This document shows, one piece after another, positions 22,036-31,562 of a stretch of DNA of 41,573 nucleotides. This stretch comes from Pilatotrama ljubarskyi. Its lineage: Eukaryota > Basidiomycota > Agaricomycetes > Polyporales > Polyporaceae. Each line of letters starts with the position of its first letter. Position 1 is the first letter of the stretch. The position numbers were made by a program, and so were the translations under genes. The notes beneath the pieces were generated by a model. It searched no databases. It was not told where the DNA came from and saw only the letters and a program-made list of their open reading frames with translations. The DNA is taken from assembly GCA_022385805.1 (NCBI GenBank), contig MU277697.1, positions 288,859 through 330,431 on the forward strand, read 5' to 3'.

Positions 22036-22870
22036 CACTCTACAGCCACGCGCAAGAACCTATCAGTGCGCGCGGTTGGTGCATGCAGGAATACTTCATG
22101 TCCCTCCGAGCACTCATCTTCACCTCCCAAACCCTCCAATTCCGATGCCAGACAACCACGCAGAACATCGGCGGCGCATTCTACAGCCCGCTCTACGAGC
22201 GACGCCTCCCCGACATGCTGCTACATCGAGATCCGCCGGTGACAGAACCCGATTCTGAGGCATGCATCGAGGCGCATCACGCGTGGAAAGATCTCGTGGC
22301 GGACTACAGCCGACGTGCGGTCAGCAACGCATCCGACAGGCTCGTCGCGTGCGGTGCCCTCGCGGAGGAGTTTCAGCGCGTCCTGCGCTCTGACTACCTC
22401 GCGGGCCTGTGGCGCGATAGCCTCCTCGCACACCTACTCTGGTTCAAGCGCGAGAACGCTCACCTGCCGCTGTCGACAGAGGCGTCGAGACGATGTGCAG
22501 GCAGAGCAAGGCCTCGCTTCAGAAGCTCGCGTGTGGGGAGGTCGTCCGATGTGAGGTTATCCTCGAGGACGCTGCGCTGCCGTTCGGACAGGTTACGGCG
22601 GGAATGCTCGTCCTGCGCGCGGCGATGCGACGCTGTGCGCTGCTCGATAGAGGTCTTGGGGCCCTTTTCATCCAGCTGCAACCTGTGCCATTTGTAGGGA
22701 ACGACGAGTGTAGGGAGGGTCTCGTGGTGACTGCGTCGACGTCGCTTGGCTCAGAGAATGTGAAGCAGGTGCACCGGAGGCTTGGATGGCTCTATGTCAG
22801 TAAGAACGGATATTCAAACATGAACAATGGATGGGACGAGTTTCCACCGGTGTTGGTTCAACTTGTGTAA
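22036..22870 (+). pseudogene. truncated, deleted copy of the 16.2-kb HET gene (fragment 2 of chimera)
   Basis: This plus-strand segment copies 17539-18537 of the intact HET gene from ARGWCMQEYFM to the stop, lacking the start, Cys module and HET motifs 1-2. Two internal deletions are visible against the parent: 40 bp near 22470, which removes RAPSWSW and shifts the frame, and about 120 bp near 22683. The part before the first deletion is nearly identical to the parent; the part after it differs at roughly one base in ten. Two frames (22083-22697 and 22493-22870) cover the remains. Confidence 0.88.
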
Positions 22871-23165
22871 GGCTTGCTGGCATCATTGTATCGAAGCTGG
22901 GCATATGGGATTCAAGTTCTGCAAGGCGCAACGTGGAAGAGAGAGATGAAATGTACTGATACTTCAATGGACGGCATGCTCAGCGACCTATGGTAGTCGG
23001 GCGGGCAAGCGAGCAAAGGTATTATTCAATCGAGACCGTTGGAGACCGTGGAACATATATTTGGCTTCATGAGGTCTCGCGGAGGCATGTGGAGAGAGCG
23101 GGAGAGTTGGTGGTCGCGGCACTCCTTACTACATCTACAAAACTGAGTCGTTCGGACTCGCGCGG
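22871..23165. other. spacer between two broken HET loci
   Basis: No gene is visible. The first bases are a relic 3' UTR of the duplicated fragment. Confidence 0.5.
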
Positions 23166-24671
23166 TCATACAAGATGCACCTCCACCAACGTCGTCGGGG
23201 TATCGCGAGTCACTTGTCCGTCCCAGTCGTATCCGTAGAACGTCCCAATCCGCCGGTAAACCATCTGATTCGCCATCTCCGAACCGGAATCTGAGTGGGC
23301 GAGGGCGACGACGAGACCAGACATCGACTGATCCGCCTGGACGTACAAGAGCGGGACCAGCCACGCTTGCTCGGTCAGTGGCAGCGCATCGGCCTCACAG
23401 TCAATGTCCGCCCACGCGGTGATCACTCGGTCCTCCAGCACCCAGCCTTCTTCGTTGGCCGCATCGCTGGCTTCATCTTCCAAGAGCTGACTCACAGTCC
23501 ACCGGACAGGCGGCAATTCGATGACTTGCGCCTTGTCCAGATTGTCGGTAGGGCGAAAGCGGCACCCTATCAGCGCCGCGCGCAAGACAAGGCTACCGCT
23601 CGAGACTTCCCCAAACCGAAGCACGGGGTCCTTCAGCAGGACCACACAGCGAATCACCTCCGCTGCCGCGGTCGCATTCAGCCAGCGATACTCGCGTCCC
23701 GGCATCTCAATTCTTCCACGATCGATGGCGGCCCAAGACCATGATGGTGCACGGTATTCTGCCACGGGCTGCAGGTAATCATCCTGGTTCCTCCGCCAGA
23801 GGAGGTCCTGGAGGAGCGTGGTACCCCATAAGCCGGCCAGATACTCGCAAGAGAGGACTCGGTCGAACATGGCTGCGATGGCGCCACACGCAACAAGCTT
23901 GTCGGACGGGACCCCAACGCTGCGCTGGCTGTAGTCCTCAACGATGCGACACCACGCCTCATACACGGCGGTCCATCCCTCGGAGCTGCGCACCAGCTTT
24001 AGTGCGGTAGACGATGTGCCCAGATAGAAGAGGTCAAGGGGAAGACGCCGCTCGTCTTTTGCATCGTAGTAAGAGTTGCCGACGTTCTGCATGACGGTTT
24101 GGCACCGGAACTGAAGCGTCTCCGACGTGAAGATGAGGGCGCGCGGGGACATGTAGTACTCCTGCAGGCACCAGCCTCGCGTATGGATGGGATCCTGAGC
24201 GCGCGGGTACGAGTCCGGAGATCCTTCGGCAGCGTATACGTCGCGGAGGCACGTATGTGGCCTAGTTCGTATGTAACCAGTCGGTCGCTGCCTTCTGTAT
24301 CACGAGGTTGGGGAGGGCAGACGAAAGGAAGAGCGACGTCGCGAGGCGGCAGGGGCCGAACGTCGAGGAAGCCCTCGTCCACACCTCTCGCGCTGGCCGC
24401 AATGATTGTGAGGCATGCAGAGCGATATATGAGATGCATACGGCCGATCTCGCGCCGCTTGTCCTCATCTGAGTTCTGGATGATGCAGAGGCTGTCAATC
24501 CAGAGGAATTGGAACCCTAGTGTGTGCGTCACGTAGATCGCGTCGCGGATAGTTGCGGGAAGAAGGGAGGACTCAATGCCGCATTCATATGCCGATATGT
24601 TCATCGTGGTTGTCTTTTGAACCTGATCTCCGCCCCAGACGTAGCTGAGCGTGAGGTATGTACCGCATCTA

Positions 24672-24762
24672 CAGCTGTTTGCAAAATCATTGGACAGTAA
24701 CTCCGATTGACGCGCCGCGCCCAATTTGCGCAAAAGACGCAAAACGCGCGGAGAGCTCAGAC
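24672..24762 (+). repeat. left terminal inverted repeat of MITE
   Basis: It pairs with 25455-25545; outer 24 bases are identical in both arms, starting CAGCTGTTTG. Most differences cluster at positions 25-29 of the repeat. Confidence 0.9.
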
Positions 24763-25454
24763 TGAGATTCAGAGGACCTCGTCGGTGCTCCCTCAGTGGC
24801 TCAAAAGCGGTATACTCGCGTATATATGCTGCTATGTGCTATAACCACCTTCCTGTACATTTTCCTTGGACAGAGGACACGAATACGAATGCTTTGAGAA
24901 TCACGGTTTGGGCGCCTAATTGACAGCTCAGCGGGCGCCTAAGAGGAAGCTGGCACCGGTGCAGACCAGTGCCACCTCGAGCGTTCTGAGAGCACGGCAG
25001 CGGCCTTTGTGACATTGTACAGGGCTGAGCAGCCTGTATAGGGGTCCGGGGAACATGTCTATGTCCTTTTTCACCCTTCATATATACTTGGACATGTTGG
25101 ACCGCATGGTCAGCTCATAGGAATAAGTGAGGGCTGCATCTCGCACCTATGGGCTCAATTGTTCCCCATACCAGTCCGAGAGCATGATAGCAGTCTACTA
25201 GAGCCCAGAAGCATGGTTCATTCTAGTCAATACCTATCGTTGTGCTCGCATCCGTTCGTCGAGTCGTCGACGCCCTCTTCTAGTTCTAAGCGCCCAATGC
25301 GCTAGCTTAGACGCCCACGATTTGGCTCGTTTCGTATCCTCAGTATATCGTCCCATCGACTCGTACAGGGCAGGCGAGGACTAATAGTGACAGGCAAGAC
25401 ACAAATATTGCATTCTGGACGACTCTCCCGGCTTTGAGGGTGCATCGCCGACTG

Positions 25455-25545
25455 GTCTGAGCTCATCGTGCGTTTTGCGTCTTTTGCGCGAATTGGGCGC
25501 GGCGCGTCAATTGGAGCGCCGGTCCAATGATTTTGCAAACAGCTG
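25455..25545 (-). repeat. right terminal inverted repeat of MITE
   Basis: Reverse complement of the left arm with 9 mismatches in 91 positions; inner end is GAGCTCAGAC in both arms. Confidence 0.9.
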
Positions 25546-26274
25546 TACCCTCGGTGGAGACTAGGCGTGGGTGGTACATGTCGCTGCAGTCGATGACGCG
25601 CGTGGGGAGGCGTTGGTCGGGGGATGTCGAGAGGCCAAGGCAGCGCTCGTGTCCATGCACGCACTCATCAATACACCTCCTTGCGGAAGAGAGCGCGTGA
25701 AGGGAGCGGACATCCAGGATGGGACTTGGGAGGGGAATGTACTGTGCTGCGGGATCGTCTTACAGTTGTATCAGTCGCGGCTCCATTACCGGACCGTCTC
25801 AGGCTTACATGCGAACTTACCTTTGTCGGCGTGTACATATCCTGTGAATAGGTGTAAGTTGTTAACGAAAATAGAGAATCCTTGAAGGCCAGCCGGGATA
25901 TATCCACGGTGGTACTCGTATTCAGTAGTAGGACTTCCAACCGTGATCTTCAGATACCCGAGATTGCACGACCTGGAGGGAAAGCGGTCCCGGTGCGTAT
26001 GGAGTGTCGCACGTATAAGTCCACACCACACACAATTGGCGGCGCGCCACTTCAGCCGTATGTTCGAGGTATAGTACGTGTACCCTCCTGTGTAGATTCG
26101 GCGGCGACCTACCCACTTTGAGTCAACTGGTGTCCGGAAGAGGCCGAGATGCGCCGCAAAGGGACCCTCCCAGCAAGCTTTGCAGGTAGAAGCAGGTCTA
26201 GGCGGCAAGGCGCGCCTGTGGCTTTCTTCGGTAGGAAGTGCAGAATACGACGCTCGCGAGTAGACAGAGCCCAT

Positions 26275-26883
26275 GGAAGGTAGAGATTTGGTGTCGAGCG
26301 TGAGTGCTATGGGCAAGGAGGGGTATGGGGGGAAGGCGTATGACGCTGCTTGAAGAGCGCTTCGTCACATATACACTACCCAGTGTGCCGCGCCACTACA
26401 CATGGGCAGGACGTGGACGGTGCGTCGGTCCCATTCGCGGCACTGATTAATGAACGGTGTTTCAGGCTCTGGGCAGGAACCCATCTCTGTCACAATTTGG
26501 TGTCAGCACGTGCGCAGAGGCTATGAAAGGCACGGGATACTTGCGAAGTACGTTGATGTGCGTAGCAGGCATTGAGGACGCGTTTATGTCGAGTGAGCCC
26601 GCGCGAACCGAGGCACGCAGGATAACGCCGCGCATGAGGATATGCTCGGAAAGTGGTTGCACAGTCGCCGGCGACCCGCGTGACAGCCAGGGCGAATAGA
26701 GAGCCGTAAAGGAGTGCTGGCCAGGGTCGCGGTGGAGGACATCGCAGCTGTAGCATTCGAGTCGGTGCCGCATATGACATGCGATGCGCACGGACGAGCT
26801 GCCAGCGCTGGATAAGTCAAAGTAGGCCTACATTGTACCTACACCCTGGATTACTCGACATGCCACGGAGAGCGTCTGTATGT
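26275..26883. other. spacer upstream of the broken HET gene
   Basis: It should contain the promoter of the minus-strand gene starting at 26274 (TATA-like TGTATATGT near 26370 on the minus strand) and the 3' UTR of the next HET gene. Small open frames at 26457-26791 have no motif. Confidence 0.4.
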
Positions 26884-29243
26884 TTATTCAAGCTCAATTT
26901 CCAACTGCCGCTGCTCTGAGACCCAGCGCACAGCCGAGAGTCCCTTCGGTTCGCGCGGCATGGCCACGCGAACGTACCCGATTCTTCGAAAAACCTCCTT
27001 CGAGTATTGCTCGTTTTGCGAGCCGCATGGGCGGACCGGTAGGACGACCACTCCCTCCATAAGACCTTCCCTCCCCCACAGAGGGATAGCCCACGCGATC
27101 CGGAACCCTTCATCCTGCTCGCAGTCAATAGTTCCCGCACCTACGAGCATCGTTGTGGGTGCATCAGCCCTGCGTTCATCATCGGACGGTCTCAGCGTCA
27201 TGCGATAGGTGCCATCCTCTCTCTCCAAGACGCACGACACCAGCGCCGCACGCAGCACCAAGGTCGCACCGGTGACTTGTCCAAACGGAAGCGACGAGTC
27301 TTCGAGCGTGACTTCGCATTCAACCACCTCGGCAAGCGCTTGACCAACCTCGGGGGTCCCGGGGAGGAGCTCGCCTTCGACAGAGGCCCACGACCATGAG
27401 GGCGCGCGGTAGTTGTGGGGGTCGACTCGGAGCAGCGTCGCCCTCTTCCTCCACAACAGGTCCTCGAGGAGCGTGTCGCGCCACAAGCCGGCGAGGTATT
27501 CCGAGCGGAACACTCGGGAATACTCCTCTGCGATTCCTGCGCACGCAACTAGCTTGTCCGAAGGGACGGTGATGGCGCGTCGGGTATAGTCTTGCATCGT
27601 CACCTGCCATGCCCAGCGCACGGTGGCCCACTCCTCTGAGCCGCGTGTGGCGGGGGAAGCTTCGCGGAGGAAGAGTACGTCGGGGAGACGCCGGTCGTAG
27701 AAAGTGTCGTAGAAAGCCCCGCCGATGCTCAAGGTGGTCGTTTGGCATCTGAATAGAAGCGCGCGGGATGTGAACAGGAGCGCACGGGAGGACATGAAGT
27801 ATTCTTGCATGCACCAGCCTCGTGAGCTGATAGGTTCCAGCGCCGGGTTATGCGGCAACAGCCCATAACCAAAGGGGTCCGCGGACGTCGAGACAGGAGA
27901 GATGTGCACGGTGCCCGCCAGCCGCGGTGAACTGGGGTCGGATTCAGCAAGGCGCGGACAGACGAAGGGAAGCGTAAAGTCGCGCGAGAACACGTCGTCT
28001 GCTGGGTTCTGTACAGGCGGCCGGTCTTGAAGGAAGCCCTCGCCGACACGCTGGGCGCATGAGGCGATGATCGTGAGGTACGCATCGCGATAAATGCGGC
28101 GCATGCCGCCGAGCTCACGACGCTTGTCTTCGTCCGAGTCCTGGATAATGCACAAGCTGTCGACCCACAGATAGCGGAACCCGAGCGCATGTGTGACGCG
28201 CAGAGCGTCGCGGATAGTTTGGGGTAGGCGTGAGGCGTCGATACCGTTGCGGTAGGCGGATATGTTAGACATGGTCGTGCGGTGGGGCTGTGCCTCCCCC
28301 CATACGTAGCTGAGTGCGAGGTATGCACCGAATGTGCCACTTGTCGACGCGAGGCACGGTCTGCTGGCATCGGAGCAGTCAATCAATCGGGTGGGGAGGG
28401 GAACGTCTTTGGAGACAGCAAATGCACTGCAGCGTTCGTGCCCATGTACACATTGCTCGACGCAAGCCTTCGCAAGAGCGAGAGCGCGTGGAGATCCCAC
28501 ATCTAAGACAGGGCTTCGGGCGATGATATACAGTGCGGCTGGGTCGTCTGTGTGGGGATTGGCATGCTCTCAGTAGGTCCCGCAGTCCCGTCGCTCATGC
28601 ATTTGTACGAACTCACCGGAGGTGGTGTACACATAGCCAGAGAAGGCGTGCCTACCGTTGATGTAGACTGATAATCCTTGAGCGTGCGCCGGGGTACACT
28701 CTCTTCGCAGCTCCCCAGGGCCTGGGTCACCCACAACGACCTTGAATGGAGCGATGGAGGTCGGATCCTCGCCGTCCGGACGCGTACTGAGCAAGAGCCG
28801 ACACCATCTGCACCCCGCGCCCCCACGGGACTCGAGCTCTGCTCGCGAGGTCGAGTAGGCGTACCCTCCGGAGATGTCGGGCGAAGAACGGTCAAGTCTT
28901 TCGCCAAGGAGCCCGAGATGGGCCGAGAAGAGACCCTCCCAGCAAGCACTGCATATCGAGGGAGGCCGTAGCGGTACAGCGGACCTGCGGACGACGGCCA
29001 TCGTTGAGTCAAGATTATGTTTTTGTCCGTGAATCGTCTCGCATACCTTGCCACTTCCGGGGACACTGCGTTCGTCGTAACGCAAAGCGACTGGTTCCCG
29101 TCCGTCGGCGGTGGTTGTGTCAGCGAAAGAGAGGCATTGGAGCCATCGACACTCGTCGCGGCGATGTCCTCTCGAGTTCCCTGCATATTCCTCAACAAGG
29201 CCAAGAGAGTCTTGAGAGACGGCAAAGAGTCGAAGCAACCCAT
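26884..29243 (-). CDS. HET-domain protein with MGCFDS N-terminus (HET-H)
   Basis: Three exons, 29243-29047, 28984-28617 and 28547-26884, encode 742 residues. Intron 1 (62 nt, GTATGC..CCGCAG) is phase 2 and intron 2 (69 nt, GTGAGT..ACACAG) is phase 1; exon 2 is 368 nt, equal to that of the 19.1-kb copy. Exon 1 starts MGCFDSL, predicting myristoylation at Gly2 and palmitoylation at Cys3. CSACWEG is at 77-83 and CRWC at 124-127. HET motifs: YLALSYVWG (~264), LWVDSLCIIQDSDEDKRREL (~314), SRGWCMQEYFM (~429). Its 3' end is the closest match to pseudogene fragment 1 at 21.7 kb. An ATG at 29001 in what I take as intron 1 would give a 682-residue form with the Cys module but no lipid signal. Confidence 0.87.
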
Positions 29244-30259
29244 AGCTGATCAGGCTGGAACGTCAAGGTTTGCAGGTGCGCCGTGGTCGATGGCAGTCCG
29301 ACGCCTCGAGAATTCGTTCGAGCCTGTTCATCCCACTGCGCGTCCTCGCGGACATCATGGTCCAAAGGCCGCCCTCGTGCACTGTGCGAGGCTCAAAGTC
29401 TCCTGGACGGTTTCGGAGCTTCGGTGTCTGTTGTCAGAAGGCTGCTAAGTAAGTGCGTGGCTGATGTCCTGGTCTTCGTGATGTACTGTAGCACGAACCG
29501 TCCACAGGGGACATGCGCAGGCCGGCATGCAGGCCATGGTAAACGGGCTGGACGATATGGATGTACGATAACAATGTTCGCAGGTGCGTTGGAGGTGATG
29601 GTGGCAGCAAGACATCGTCCGTATCAGAGTCCGCGACGGCCCTCATCCAGATCCGCTTCACTGCCAGTGTCCGCTCTGTCGTCCATCTTCTCTCATTCTC
29701 ACGGATCCTAGAAGTCGCCAAGCGAGCAAAGCCGCAGCGTCCACGATATAGTCTAATTCACTCCAATTCCGAGAAATGAAACCGTAACTCAACTCCACGC
29801 ACGCGACCCGCACATATCGCGCATGACGCACTAGCTCCAGCACTAGCGTGGACGAGGACGTCGACAAGACCGGCGAACGTACGAACACACAGGCAGACGA
29901 GGGGATGTGAGAGCGAGAGCGAGAGAGGCCGTAGATCGATGTACAAGAGACGACAGAGATGAGAGATATGTGACAGTCATTGCGAAGATAGTACTAGTCG
30001 TGAACGTACGCGGGGGTATTACGAACAGTGACGGTGAGCGGACGACGGGAACAACGGGCAGGACAAGGAGCAGCAGGCGTGCAGGACAGGACGCGCGCCG
30101 ACAGACGTCCCGACCGACACAGCCATGAGCGAAGCAGATGCGTGCGGTCAAAAAGCGAAGAACGGGCTCATGCCCGGCGGGCCTGGTGCGGTACTCGGAC
30201 GAAGGGATCGGGTAACGGAGCGTCCTGGCGAGCGGGGCACGATGAGCGCGAGATGACGC
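29244..30259. other. spacer between HET island and Rho1
   Basis: This holds the promoter of the minus-strand HET gene and the 3' UTR of Rho1. Open frames on both strands (for example 29434-29721 minus, 29843-30151 minus) are short, overlap one another and carry no motif. No gene is supported. Confidence 0.45.
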
Positions 30260-31238
30260 TCAGAGAACGATGCAGTGGCTCTTCTTGCTGCCCTTGGGCC
30301 GGCTGAGGAGCGCAGCACGGGTCGCGTACTGGAACACCTCGCGGACACCCTCACCCGTCTTGGCCGAGCATTCGAGATAGTGCTTCGCACCGATCTTCTG
30401 CGCTACCGCCATGCCCTATAGATGATGAAACGTGAGTCCACAGTTGCGTACACGGGAGGGAAAGGGGGGAGGGCGGCTAGAAGGCGCGTGCGCCAAGACG
30501 CGCCGGAGCGGCATGGCGATGTAGGTAATAAGGTGTGACACGACTGCAACGCACCTCCTCAGGGGTCACCGGCCGCTGGTTGGTCTTCCTGAGCTCCTCG
30601 ATCACCCTGGGGTCCCGCCTGAGATCCTTCTTGCAACCGACGAGGATGATGGGAAGGCCAGCGCAGAAGTGCATGACCTCAGAAATCCACTGTTGGAGTG
30701 AGAGCGCGCAGCAGGGGAGGCCAAAGCAAAGCGCCTGCGGTCAGAATAGCACTGGCTCGTCATCGGAGGATAAGACGGACCTTCTCCTGTACGTTGTCGA
30801 GGGAATCGGGGGAGTCTACGGCGAAGCAGATGAGGATGACGTGGGAGTCGGGGTAGGAGAGGGGACGGAGGCGGTCGTAGTCTTCCTGGCCGGCAGTATC
30901 CCACAACGCAAGTTCGACGTGCTTTCCATCGACCTCTACATCGGCGACGTAGTTCTCAAAGACGGTCGGGACGTAAACCTGTCGGGAGGGTGGTGGGTTA
31001 GCGCCAGGGAAACGCAGGCGATGACGGCCACGTCTGCAGTCGGACTTGTGCCCTGCGAGCTGCGAGAGATGGAGTACTGACCTCCGGGAACGTTCCCTTG
31101 GAAAAGACAATCAAGAGACAGGTCTGCGGAGGGCGAGGAATGGTAAGAGGACGAGTGGTACGATGACGCGTGAATTAAACGAGCCTTTCCGCAAGCACCA
31201 TCGCCGACGATGACGAGCTTCCTGCGAATTTCGGACAT
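30260..31238 (-). CDS. RHO1: Rho1-type small GTPase
   Basis: Five exons (31238-31185, 31123-31082, 30978-30781, 30689-30555, 30415-30260) encode 194 residues, the normal size. G-motifs are complete: GDGACGKT (P-loop, split by intron 1), the effector loop [38 protein letters not shown] and [10 protein letters not shown]. The C-terminus has a basic patch and CIVL, a geranylgeranylation-type CAAX box. Rho1 is the plasma-membrane GTPase that activates beta-1,3-glucan synthase and the Pkc1 cell-wall integrity pathway and organises actin. Intron 1 starts with GC rather than GT (AAAG|GCTCGT..CCGCAG); no GT donor keeps the P-loop. Intron 4 is the longest at 139 nt. It closes the right side of the HET island. 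Confidence 0.95.
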
Positions 31239-31562
31239 GAAGGGCGTGAGGAGGGCGAGCTAAGGAGACAGGAGACGAGGGGGAGGATGTTGGGGGCGGG
31301 GGCGACGACGAGGAGGGGGCGACGGGTGATGAGGAGAGGCTGGACGAGGCGTGCAGAGGCTGAGATAGGCCGGGCGGGCTTTTCAGCGGGATTTCAACTC
31401 CATCCCAACACAGCTTCCTCACCCATTACATAAGCACTCAGGCCCGTGCGTGCGAACCTCGCTCCTTTTCTGGTCCTGCACCGCCCGCCGCTTTCCTTTT
31501 TCCTCCGTGTCCCGACGCGGCGGTGCTCTCCTCGTCGTCTCCGGCGGTGTGCAGCGTTCGAT
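31239..31562. promoter_or_regulatory. Rho1 promoter / upstream gene 3' UTR
   Basis: About 320 bp between the Rho1 start and the stop of the next minus-strand gene. It carries CT-rich tracts on the minus strand just before the Rho1 ATG, typical of fungal promoters. No gene is seen. Confidence 0.5.

Larger units (their letters stand above)
24672..25545. mobile_element. Tc1/mariner-type MITE, 874 bp, with TA target duplication
   Basis: The element begins and ends with inverted repeats of about 91 bp (24672-24762 and 25455-25545) starting CAGCTGTTTGCAAAATC, with 9 differences by eye. TA dinucleotides flank both ends (24670-24671, 25546-25547), the target duplication of the Tc1/mariner superfamily. 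The interior (~690 bp) holds no transposase-sized frame, so it is non-autonomous. It sits inside the second coding exon of a HET gene; removal of the element plus one TA leaves the flanks in frame, which fixes the boundaries. Confidence 0.92.
23166..26274 (-). pseudogene. HET-domain gene with MGSVYS N-terminus, broken by a MITE and a frameshift (HET-G)
   Basis: Exon 1 (26274-25821) starts MGSVYSR, a myristoylation-type MGxxxS N-terminus without Cys3, followed by CKACWEG (31-37) and CVWC. A 62-nt intron precedes DDPAA, as in all paralogues. The second exon (from 25758) is interrupted between 25546 and 24671 by an 874-bp inverted-repeat element flanked by TA. Leaving out the element and one TA puts the reading frame back in register at the YLTLSYVWG motif. 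A further one-base loss is needed near 24240, between the HET core (LWIDSLCIIQNSDEDKRREI) and RGWCLQEYYMSP; coding length without the element is 2171 nt, one short of a multiple of three. The C-terminus (to 23166) looks intact. So at least two lesions disable it. Confidence 0.88.

Noticed and set aside
24672..25545. Reading the 874-bp insert as a long intron
   Set aside because: It has no GT..AG ends in place, has long inverted repeats and TA duplications, and paralogues have no intron there.
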